64,000 bases of DNA, from contig NZ_PIUM01000009.1 in assembly GCF_002845745.1 (NCBI RefSeq), positions 62,001 to 126,000 on the forward strand. The letters are read 5' to 3'. This document shows, one piece after another, positions 20,043-27,802 of the stretch (the first letter of the stretch is position 1; the number at the start of each line of letters is the position of its first letter). Position numbers and translations under genes: made by a program. The stretch is from Telmatospirillum siberiense. GTDB taxonomy: Bacteria; Pseudomonadota; Alphaproteobacteria; Rhodospirillales; Magnetospirillaceae. The notes beneath the pieces were generated by a model. The model did no database searches, was not told the DNA's origin, and saw only the letters and a list, made by a program, of their open reading frames with translations.

Positions 20043-20123
20043 AACAGCACGCTGTTTCAGAAGGCCCTACGCTTCTTATGGCATTTGTCTCTGCGACATC
20101 CGACCGGGAAATCCCGTCGGATG
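20043..20123 (+). promoter_or_regulatory. Palindrome and leader hairpin before the first autotransporter
   Basis: AACAGC-AC-GCTGTT (20043-20056) is a perfect dyad and could be an operator. Further on, CATCCGA and CGGG pair with CCCG and TCGGATG (20097-20123), leaving one bulged C and an AAAT loop; this hairpin ends 46 bases before the autotransporter start and would sit in its mRNA leader. No comparable pair is evident before the second autotransporter. Confidence 0.35.
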
Positions 20124-20169
20124 CGTATTGGCTTGCCGTCGATCGTGATCATGTGGGGCGAAAGAAGCG

Positions 20170-23100
20170 ATGAAACGGAATGGATTGTTGGCCGGTGCCT
20201 CGGTGCTGGCGGTGCTCGCCGGAATGGCGCCGATCGATGTCGCCTGGGCCGATTGCAGTGGCTCTCCTATCTCGGGATCCACTGGAGGCTGCACCTGGAA
20301 TTCTGGCGATCTGTCCATCACCAGCACCGGCACCATCAGCGGCGAGGGCACTGGGGTTAAAATCGACGGCAGCATCGGGCAGCTTACCAACAGCGGCACC
20401 ATCAGCGGCAGTCACGTCGGGATCGCTATCACCGTTACCAGCACCATCATCTCGACTGCCATGTTTACTTCGTGGGGCACCATCGGGACGCTTTCCAACA
20501 GCGGCACCATCACCGGCGGCACCTACGCGATTTATAATATCGGCAGCATCGGTACGATCACCAACAGCGGGGTGATCGCCGGCAATATCCTCAACACCAA
20601 CGCCAACCCACTGACCATCGATGGCGGCGGCGGCGGCGCCATCGGCACCCTGACCGGCTATGCCGCCGGCAGCAAGGGGGTCATCACCAACACCGCGTCC
20701 GATCTGATCTTCGCTTCCGGCAACCTTCTGCTGAACGACGACATCAATGTGGGCAGCCACACGGTCACCAACAGCGGGGCTGCGCTCGCCCTGTCCACCA
20801 TCGTTACCGTATCCGGCAATTACACGCAGACCGCCGGCACCCTGGCGCTGGACGGGTCCGGCGAACTGGTCGTCAGCGGTTACGCCAGTATTACCGGCGG
20901 CACAGTGGTGGCCGGCCTGGCCAGCAGTGGAAACTATCTGGTGGGCGAGACCGAGACCCTGATCAGCGCGTCATCCGGTTCGTCCTATAGCGATGCCTCG
21001 GTGACCTCGGGCCTGACTGGTCTGGCCGTCAGCGCCGATACCATCAGCGGCACCAATCTGGTGGTCGGTTATCTCAACGATTACATCGGCGGCAGCATCG
21101 CGACGCTCTCCAACGGCGGCACCATCAGCGGCACCACCTATGGTCTTTATGTGGCCAGCTCCGGATCGTTGGGCGGTCTGGTCAACAGTGGCACCATTAG
21201 CGGTGCGGGCATCGGGGTTAATAACGGCGGCGGCATCGGGACGATCACCAACAGCGGCACCATCAGCGGCGGCACCGGGGTTTATAACGGCGGCGGGATC
21301 GGAACGCTTTCCAATAGCGGCATCCTCAGCGGGAGCCGCGGGTTTAACAACGGCGGCAGCATCGATGCGGTCACCAACAGCGGTCTCGTCCACGGCGGGC
21401 ACACCGGGATTTGGAACAGCGGCAGCATCGGGACGCTGATCAATAGCGGGACCATCAGCGGCAGCATCGCCGCGATCAATAATTTCTCCTACACCGCCAA
21501 CAGCGCCACCGTCATCGGCAGCATCGGTGTGATCACCAACAGCGGGGTGATCGCCGGCAACATCATCAACGACACCTCCAACGCCCTGACCATCGACGGC
21601 GGCAGCGGATCCGTCTTCGGTACCCTGAGCGGCTATGCCGCGGACACGGCGGGCACCATCACCAGCACGCTCTCCAACCTGACCTTCGCCTCGGGCAATC
21701 TGTGGCTGGACGACGACATCAACGTCGGCGCCTATAGCGTCATCAACAGCGGGGCAACGCTGAAGCTGACCAACAGCCGGACCATCACCGGCAGCTACAA
21801 CCAGACCGGCGGCGGGCTGGTCATCGGGGTGGCCTCGGCGGCCAGTTACGGCAATTTGCGCGTGACCGGCAGCGCCACGGTGACCGGGGCGTCCATCACC
21901 ATTTCAGGCGTCAGCCTGAGCGCCGGCGAGATCTTCTCCATCGTCAAGGCCGGGACCAGCGGCACCTACAGCAACGACAGCGTGACGGTGACGGGCACCA
22001 GCGGCTTGAAGGCGTCCACCAGCACCATCGGCAATACGCTGGAGGTAACGCTGGTCAGCGGTTCGTCCTCCTCTTCCTCTTCCTCGTCTTCGCCTGGCGC
22101 CTATGCGGCGCTGGGCCGGACGGCGGGGGGCGCGGCGTCCGGCGTCGGTGCGGCGCTGGACGCCATCGCCGCCTCGACCAGCGCCACGGCGCTCGCCTTC
22201 CAAAACAATGTGCTGGTGCCGCTGAACACCCTGGCCGGTGCGGAACAGGCGGCGGCGGTCAAGCAGCTGGCGCCCAGCCAGATCACGCCGGCCACCCAGG
22301 TGGCGGCGCAGACCGAACCGGTGGTCCAGGCCATCGAAACCCATCAGCTGACGCTGAACGACGGCAATGGCGCCACCGGCATGGCGGCGGGATCGGCCGT
22401 CCATCCTTACGGCCTGTGGGGGCAGATGCTGGGGGGATACTCCTTGCGCGGCGCCACCGCCGGAGCCGACGGGGCGAAATCCAGCGATTTCGGCCTGATG
22501 AGCGGGCTGGATTTCCACGCCGACGCCGACACCACCGTCGGCGCGGCGCTCAGCTGGCTGCGCGGCTGGAGCGCCGGCCTGGGCGCATCCTCGGGCAGTT
22601 TCACCACCGCCGACAGCTACCAACTCACCGCCTATGGCCTGTATCGCTTCGGGCCGGCCTTCCTCGACGGGCAGGTCGGCGTCGGCTATGACAGCTTCAA
22701 CCAGCGGCGCTCCATCGGCTTCCTGGGCCAGCAGGCGCATGCCGATTACGACGGCCAGCATTATCTGGCGAAGATCAGCGGCGGCTACGACATCCCGGTG
22801 AACAGCCTCACCCTGACGCCGATGGTGGGCTTGCGCTTCCTGCGCGCCGTCAGCGACGGCTACCGGGAAAATGGCTCGGCCGACGATCTGACCATCCGCC
22901 GTCGCGGCAGCCAGTCCCTGACCCAGGACCTCGGGGTCAAGGTCGGCTGGGCCGTGGCCACGCTCTTCGGCGCCCTGACGCCGGAGGCGCATCTGGCCTG
23001 GGTGCACGACTATGCGCAAGGCCCGATCGCCACCTCCGGCCTGATGGGCGGCGAGGCCTTCACCAGCACGGTGGCCCGCACGGCGGCCGATGGGGCGCGC

Positions 23101-23223
23101 CTCACCCTGTCGGCGACGCTTGCCCAGTCGGACAGCCTGACGCTGAAGGCCGAATATGAAGGCGAGGAACGGCCCGCCTACCAAAGCCACAGCGGTCTGC
23201 TGAAAGCCACCTGGAGCTTCTGA
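20170..23223 (+). CDS. Autotransporter with repeat-rich passenger and C-terminal beta-barrel
   Basis: This 1017-residue type V secretion protein starts with a signal peptide (about residues 1-27, ending near VAWADC). The passenger (about 30-640) is low-complexity and built from ~20-residue repeats such as GSIGTLTNSGTISG, rich in Gly, Ser, Thr and Asn, a beta-helix pattern. A poly-Ser stretch near residue 635 precedes the linker, and the last ~280 residues form the autotransporter barrel (YGLWGQMLGG at the start, LKATWSF with terminal Phe). It is expected in the outer membrane with the passenger exposed; adhesion is a reasonable guess but no enzymatic motif is visible. It is a paralogue of the protein at 27803-30721. 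Start: MKRNG with a basic n-region. Confidence 0.88.
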   Translation: MKRNGLLAGASVLAVLAGMAPIDVAWADCSGSPISGSTGGCTWNSGDLSITSTGTISGEGTGVKIDGSIGQLTNSGTISGSHVGIAITVTSTIISTAMFTSWGTIGTLSNSGTITGGTYAIYNIGSIGTITNSGVIAGNILNTNANPLTIDGGGGGAIGTLTGYAAGSKGVITNTASDLIFASGNLLLNDDINVGSHTVTNSGAALALSTIVTVSGNYTQTAGTLALDGSGELVVSGYASITGGTVVAGLASSGNYLVGETETLISASSGSSYSDASVTSGLTGLAVSADTISGTNLVVGYLNDYIGGSIATLSNGGTISGTTYGLYVASSGSLGGLVNSGTISGAGIGVNNGGGIGTITNSGTISGGTGVYNGGGIGTLSNSGILSGSRGFNNGGSIDAVTNSGLVHGGHTGIWNSGSIGTLINSGTISGSIAAINNFSYTANSATVIGSIGVITNSGVIAGNIINDTSNALTIDGGSGSVFGTLSGYAADTAGTITSTLSNLTFASGNLWLDDDINVGAYSVINSGATLKLTNSRTITGSYNQTGGGLVIGVASAASYGNLRVTGSATVTGASITISGVSLSAGEIFSIVKAGTSGTYSNDSVTVTGTSGLKASTSTIGNTLEVTLVSGSSSSSSSSSSPGAYAALGRTAGGAASGVGAALDAIAASTSATALAFQNNVLVPLNTLAGAEQAAAVKQLAPSQITPATQVAAQTEPVVQAIETHQLTLNDGNGATGMAAGSAVHPYGLWGQMLGGYSLRGATAGADGAKSSDFGLMSGLDFHADADTTVGAALSWLRGWSAGLGASSGSFTTADSYQLTAYGLYRFGPAFLDGQVGVGYDSFNQRRSIGFLGQQAHADYDGQHYLAKISGGYDIPVNSLTLTPMVGLRFLRAVSDGYRENGSADDLTIRRRGSQSLTQDLGVKVGWAVATLFGALTPEAHLAWVHDYAQGPIATSGLMGGEAFTSTVARTAADGARLTLSATLAQSDSLTLKAEYEGEERPAYQSHSGLLKATWSF

Positions 23224-23233
23224 ACCGGAAGGG

Positions 23234-25798
23234 TCACCCGGTCAGGCTGGTCAATGCCGGCAGATCGATCTGGCAGGCGGCCTCGTGGACCGTTTCCGCG
23301 AAGGCGGCGTAGCGCGGGTCGCGTTTTTTCAAGTCGTTCGCCCAGGCCATGATCTCGGTCACCTGCCCGTTGTCGACCATCGCGCGCAGGGTTCGCATTT
23401 CGGCTGGATCGGGATGGATGAGGGCGACGGGTGGGGTGGACTGCGGCGCCGGGGAAACGGCTTGAATCCAGGTCAGGCCGAGCAGCTCGCCGATGCGGCG
23501 CACCAGCAGGGCGTGATCAAGCGGCTTTAGCAGATGGGCGGTGAACGCCACGCTGTCCGGGATACCGTCGGGCCGTTCGGGCGGCGCCGCCGAAATCAGC
23601 ACCACCGGTAGGTTCGGCCGGCGGGCGGTCATTTCGCGCAGGACCATCCAACCGCCGCCGCCGGCCATGAACTGATCGGTGAGAACCGCATCCACCGCCG
23701 CAGCATCCTGTTCGATCGCCGTCCGTTCACTGTCCGCCTCGATGACGGAAAACCCGTTTTCCCGAAGGAGGCGCGCGAGAATGCTGCGATTTTTTTCCTG
23801 ATCGTCGACCAGAAGAATGGTGCGTCGAGGGCCAAGATAGCCGGAATGGGTCGGCTGTTCGGCGCGGATCGGCGTTATTTCGGCGGCATCGGCGCGCTCC
23901 GCCAGGATGTGGAAACGAAAACAGGCGCCGCTTCCGGGGCGGCTTTCCACCGTCAGTCGCCCCCCCATCATTTCGACGAACTGCCGCGAGATCGCCAGGC
24001 CCATGCCCGTGCCTTTGCCGCCGTCGCGGGATGCCGCCCGGCTGCCGCGCTCGAAGGGCAGAAAAATGCGTTTCTGTTCGGCCAGCGGAATCCCTTCGCC
24101 GGAATCCGCCACCGCGAAATCGAGGCGCAGTCTTTCCCCGGCCCAACGGGCTGCGCAGTCCACGCGGATCCAGCCGTCCTTGGTGTGGCGGGCCGCGTTG
24201 GCCAGCAGATTATCGAGGATCTGGCGCAGCCGGTGTTCATCGATCAACAGGCCGTCCGGCTGCGTTTCGCTCGCTCGCAGGGAAAAGTCGTTGCCGTTCC
24301 CGGCTGCCAGTATCCGGCCGCTGTGTTCCACCGAACGCAGGAACGCCGGCCAATCCACCGGATCGCGGGTCATCGTCAGTTTGTGCGCCAGGCCGCGCGC
24401 ATGATCGAGAATATCGTCGATCATTTTCAGTAAATGCCTGCCGCTTTCGGAGATGTCGGCCAATCCTTCCGCCAAACGTGCCCGCGTGGTCACCCGCGTG
24501 AGCAATTGCGCGGTCCCCAGGATGGTGTCGAGCGGGGTTCTGAGTTCGTGGCTCATGTGGGCAAGGAATTCCAGCCGGGCGGCGCTTTCCGCCCGCGCCG
24601 CCAGAAGGTGGCGCTGCATTTCGTTCTTATGGGCCATGATGCCGCACAGCGCCGCCGGCGCGCTTATCAGGAAGCCCCAGAAATACCAGATGGTCCGCAC
24701 CCCGTAAGTGCCGCCGCCGAAAAAGACGAGGAACGCGTAAAGATGGCCGATGACGGAAATCGTATAGGGAACCAGCAGGAAAATGGCGGGGCGGAATCCG
24801 TCGCGACAGGCGCGCCAGAGAAACATGACGGCGCCAAGCTCGACCAACAGCGTCACGAACACGAGGGCGCGGATGCCGACGCGATAATCGACGAGACACG
24901 CCCATCCGACCACCAGCACCGCACTCGCGGCCAAGGCCATCAACATTTTGTGATAAAAACGATACCGCTCGAAGTTCCCGATGAAATGCCGGACGAACAG
25001 ACCAAGAAAAATATCGATGCATCCCACGGCCACGGTCTGGACACGGACATCGTAAGCCCCCGACCACAGATATGTCGGCAACAGGGTGGTGTAACTGGCG
25101 ATGTTGACGATCTTCGCCAGTTCACCGGCGGTGAAGTAAAGATAGGCCTGGTTTTTCCACTGGACATAGATCATCAGGGTGAACAGGGCCGTCGCCGCGA
25201 GTCCCCCGATGCTCAGCGTATAAAGCAGTTCCGTTCGGTTGTGTTCCTCCAGATAGGCATTGCTCCGCCACAGGGTGGGGGTCAGGTCGATGGTGGTCCG
25301 GGAGACGACGCGGACCAGGATGGTCCGGCTTTTTCCCGGTGCGATGATTACGGGCAGGATGGGGTCGGAGGAAAAGATCGGTCGTCGCGCCGGGGGAATA
25401 TCCGTGCCTGAATCCGTCCTTTGCCAGCCGCCGTCCGCCATGGATACGAAGAACCCGACTTTATTCAGACGGGGGTGACCGATTTTCAGCCACCGTTCGA
25501 TCGGTCGGGTTTCCGGATTGACCAGGGTCAGACGAAGCCAAAACGCCTTGGCTGACGCCCCATGCGTCGTGGCGCCGGAAAGTATCGGCGCGAAGTGGCA
25601 CCCGCCGGAAACGATGGCCGCTATATCAAGATCCGTGCCGCTTTCGCACCACTCGGCCTTGTCCGATAGATCGGTGAACGGCACCGGCGTCACCACGATG
25701 GGTTCCGCGGCACGTAGTGACGCCGGCGCCAGGACGAGAAGCCCCGCCATCACCGAGAGGAGGAGAAACGATCCGCTCCAGGATCCCCGCCGCATCAT
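23234..25798 (-). CDS. Hybrid sensor histidine kinase, 7TMR-DISM type
   Basis: The domains run as follows: signal peptide, a periplasmic 7TMR-DISM extracellular domain (about residues 30-180, FWLRLTLVNPETRPIERWL), seven membrane helices (about 190-395), HisKA with His417 in HMSHELRTPL, HATPase (DNLLANAARH, DSGEGIP, GTGMGLAISRQF), and a receiver with acceptor Asp708 (VLTDQFMAGGGG). A C-terminal alpha-helical tail contains DPRYAAFAETVHEAA, as in related hybrid kinases. It probably senses a small carbohydrate-like ligand in the periplasm and passes phosphate to the response regulator encoded immediately upstream; the two genes are six bases apart. The start is ambiguous (TTG 25807, ATG 25798 or 25795). 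The gene is convergent with the first autotransporter, 10 bases away. Confidence 0.88.
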   Translation of the reverse strand: MMRRGSWSGSFLLLSVMAGLLVLAPASLRAAEPIVVTPVPFTDLSDKAEWCESGTDLDIAAIVSGGCHFAPILSGATTHGASAKAFWLRLTLVNPETRPIERWLKIGHPRLNKVGFFVSMADGGWQRTDSGTDIPPARRPIFSSDPILPVIIAPGKSRTILVRVVSRTTIDLTPTLWRSNAYLEEHNRTELLYTLSIGGLAATALFTLMIYVQWKNQAYLYFTAGELAKIVNIASYTTLLPTYLWSGAYDVRVQTVAVGCIDIFLGLFVRHFIGNFERYRFYHKMLMALAASAVLVVGWACLVDYRVGIRALVFVTLLVELGAVMFLWRACRDGFRPAIFLLVPYTISVIGHLYAFLVFFGGGTYGVRTIWYFWGFLISAPAALCGIMAHKNEMQRHLLAARAESAARLEFLAHMSHELRTPLDTILGTAQLLTRVTTRARLAEGLADISESGRHLLKMIDDILDHARGLAHKLTMTRDPVDWPAFLRSVEHSGRILAAGNGNDFSLRASETQPDGLLIDEHRLRQILDNLLANAARHTKDGWIRVDCAARWAGERLRLDFAVADSGEGIPLAEQKRIFLPFERGSRAASRDGGKGTGMGLAISRQFVEMMGGRLTVESRPGSGACFRFHILAERADAAEITPIRAEQPTHSGYLGPRRTILLVDDQEKNRSILARLLRENGFSVIEADSERTAIEQDAAAVDAVLTDQFMAGGGGWMVLREMTARRPNLPVVLISAAPPERPDGIPDSVAFTAHLLKPLDHALLVRRIGELLGLTWIQAVSPAPQSTPPVALIHPDPAEMRTLRAMVDNGQVTEIMAWANDLKKRDPRYAAFAETVHEAACQIDLPALTSLTG

Positions 25799-25803
25799 GT
25801 CCT

Positions 25804-26580
25804 TCAAGCCTGCCGGGGTTCCGGGGATGTCCCGGACAGATGTCGCCGGGCTCTCATGTCCTCCCGCAGATCGCGCGGCGAGAGGCCGAAGCGTTCCCGG
25901 AAGGCCTTGGTGAAATTCGCCGCGGACGAATAACCCAGATGTTCGGCGATCAGGAGAATCGACGTATCACCCCGGCAGACCCGGGAATAGGCTTGACGGA
26001 GACGCTCCTCACGCAGCCAGCCGAATACCGGCTGATGACACGAGGCTAGAAAGGACTTGGAGATCTGGCTGCGATTGGTGCCGAGAAGCTCCGCCAACTC
26101 CTGCAGGGAGGGGGGATCGGCGATTCGATCGCCGAGGATTTTTTGCGCCGCCCGGGCCAGCACCTCATCGCGTGACGTCGCCGATGCTTCTTCGGCGGCG
26201 GAAGGGAGGGCCATCGGAATGGAATTCAGATGCACGCCGACCCGCGCCAGCACCTCCTCCTCGCTGAAGGGTTTACCGATATAGTCGACCGCGCCCAGGG
26301 AGAACCCTTCCAGCCGCTCGTCCAGGTCGTTGGCCGCCGTCAGGAAAATGACCGGAATTCGTTGGGTGGCGGGATTGGCCTTGAGGCGGCGGCAGGTGGC
26401 GAAGCCGTCCATTCCGGGCATGCGGACATCCAGAAGAATCAGCTCGGGACGGTGCAATGCCGCCAGTTGATAACCCTTGTCGCCGTCAAGGGCCACGCTG
26501 ACCCGCATATGACGCCCCCTCAACATATCGACCAAAAGACGCAGGTCCGTGGGGGAGTCGTCAATCAACAATAGTTTCAT
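25804..26580 (-). CDS. Response regulator with receiver and AraC-type DNA-binding domain
   Basis: The protein begins with a receiver domain (MKLLLIDDSP, acceptor Asp51 in LILLDVRMPGMDG, Lys near 102 in IGKPF) and ends with an AraC/XylS double helix-turn-helix (LQELAELLGTNRSQISKSF and SILLIAEHLGYSSAANFTKAFRERFGLSPRDLRE). It is co-transcribed with the hybrid kinase that follows, so it is the likely output of that system. ATG 26580 is preferred over GTG 26586. Candidate targets are the two autotransporter genes that flank the pair, which is inference from position only. Confidence 0.9.
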   Translation of the reverse strand: MKLLLIDDSPTDLRLLVDMLRGRHMRVSVALDGDKGYQLAALHRPELILLDVRMPGMDGFATCRRLKANPATQRIPVIFLTAANDLDERLEGFSLGAVDYIGKPFSEEEVLARVGVHLNSIPMALPSAAEEASATSRDEVLARAAQKILGDRIADPPSLQELAELLGTNRSQISKSFLASCHQPVFGWLREERLRQAYSRVCRGDTSILLIAEHLGYSSAANFTKAFRERFGLSPRDLREDMRARRHLSGTSPEPRQA

Positions 26581-26892
26581 GCACACAGTGTGTCTTACCT
26601 AAGCCGGCACCGACGGGAGAGCGTGGCTGTCGTGCCGCAGATCTTTTTTCGGGGGCGAGGCGTGGATAGGCCAAGACAGCCCGTGTCGCCCAGGAGGCAC
26701 GGACAATGAACCGCTGCGGAAAGTCTGCCGGACGGCGGCGTCATCGTCAACGCGGGCGAAAAGAGGGGCAGGGCTCCGCTATCCGGCTTGCGCCTGGACG
26801 CGACGCATCGATGCCCCTTCCCGACCTTCCTCGGCTCGCCCGCATCGGCTATGTTGAGGGCCGGTTCCCCGATTTTAGGATATGGCGCCGTC
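26581..26892. other. Divergent intergenic region between response regulator and bla
   Basis: These 312 bases separate two divergent genes and must hold both promoters. CACAC-A-GTGTG lies immediately upstream of the response-regulator start (about 26582-26592) and could be an operator. An AGGAGG followed by ATG at 26706 opens a short Arg-rich frame that overlaps bla; I do not consider it a gene. No other structure is seen. Confidence 0.4.
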
Positions 26893-27759
26893 ATGCTCAG
26901 CCGCCGCAGTTTCATCGCCATGACCGCGATTGCCCTGCCCCGTCTTCTTCATGCCCAAACGGCCAAGGCCGCCGGTTCCCTGGATGAATCCCTGGCCGAG
27001 CTTGAGCGGGTCAACGGCGGCCGCCTCGGCGTGGCGATCCTCGACACCGGGACCGGTGCGCGCGTGGGCTATCGGGCCGATGAGCGCTTTCCCATGTGCA
27101 GCACCTTCAAATTCCTGCTCGTCGCCGCCGTCTTGCGGCGCGTCGACCGGCATCGGGATGCCCTGGAGCGTGCCGTGGGCATTCCCCCCAAGCCGCTTCT
27201 TTTCAATTCCCCTCTGACCGAGCCCCATGCCCGTCGTTCGATGTCCGTCGCCGCGCTCTGCCATGCCGCCTTGACCAGAAGCGACAACACGGCGGCCAAT
27301 CTTCTGCTCGCAAGCATCGGCGGCCCGTCGGGAGTGACCCGTTTCGCGCGTTCCATCGGCGACAAGGTGACGCGTCTGGACCGACAGGAACCCGCGCTGA
27401 ACGAATCCCTGGCGGATGATCCGCGCGATACCACCTCGCCCATGGCGATGGCCGGTAATCTGGAGTCCGTTCTGCTGAAGGGCGTTCTCTCGCCGGCGTC
27501 CCGCGATCAATTGACGGCGTGGATGGAGCAAAATCAGACCGGACTGGACCGCTTGCGGGCGGGGCTTCCGCAAGGGTGGCGGGTCGCCGACAAGACCGGA
27601 GCGAACGGCGAACATACGAGCAATGACATCGCCGTCTTCTGGCCGGAGGGCCGGCCGCCCCTCATCGCCGCCGCCTATATCACCCAATGTCCCGGCCCGG
27701 AAAGCAAGCGGGCGGCGATGCTGGCCGAGATCGGACGGCTGGCGCGGGTATCTCTTTGA
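26893..27759 (+). CDS. bla: Class A beta-lactamase, Tat-exported
   Basis: The 288-residue protein opens with a twin-arginine signal (SRRSFI, residues 3-8), cleaved probably near AQTAKA. All class A motifs are present: Ser70-x-x-Lys73 (STFK), Ser130-Asp131-Asn132 (SDN), Glu166 and Asn170 in the omega loop (EPALN), and Lys234-Thr-Gly (KTG). By chance the linear numbering equals Ambler numbering. Residue 69 is Cys, but residue 238 is Asn, so the 69-238 disulfide of class A carbapenemases is absent; the pattern resembles chromosomal class A enzymes. It hydrolyses beta-lactams in the periplasm. I chose ATG 26893 because it places the Tat signal at the N-terminus. No LysR (AmpR-like) gene is adjacent. 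Confidence 0.92.
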   Translation: MLSRRSFIAMTAIALPRLLHAQTAKAAGSLDESLAELERVNGGRLGVAILDTGTGARVGYRADERFPMCSTFKFLLVAAVLRRVDRHRDALERAVGIPPKPLLFNSPLTEPHARRSMSVAALCHAALTRSDNTAANLLLASIGGPSGVTRFARSIGDKVTRLDRQEPALNESLADDPRDTTSPMAMAGNLESVLLKGVLSPASRDQLTAWMEQNQTGLDRLRAGLPQGWRVADKTGANGEHTSNDIAVFWPEGRPPLIAAAYITQCPGPESKRAAMLAEIGRLARVSL

Positions 27760-27766
27760 GCGTCGT

Positions 27767-27794
27767 TCCCGGTGATCGTCGCCGATCACCGGGA
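27767..27794. terminator. Strong hairpin between bla and the second autotransporter
   Basis: A perfect 12-base stem, TCCCGGTGATCG (27767-27778) and CGATCACCGGGA (27783-27794), with loop TCGC, lies between the convergent genes and can terminate both. It has no T-tract. Its core CGGTGATCG and flanks (TTGAG before, TGGTAGGAT after) match the hairpin repeat at 18755-18803, so the terminator is also copy 2 of that repeat. Confidence 0.6.
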
Positions 27795-27802
27795 TGGTAG
27801 GA

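Noticed and set aside
20300-21560. Regularly spaced DNA repeats that could suggest a CRISPR array
   Set aside because: They are degenerate coding repeats of the autotransporter passenger in one open frame, not identical repeats with unique spacers.
21904-23190. 428-codon minus-strand frame opposite the first autotransporter barrel
   Set aside because: Shadow; the plus-strand frame has signal peptide, repeats and barrel with terminal Phe.
26706-26987. 93-codon frame with a perfect AGGAGG overlapping bla
   Set aside because: The product is Arg-rich with no domain and overlaps the start of the clear beta-lactamase gene; probably a fortuitous Shine-Dalgarno.
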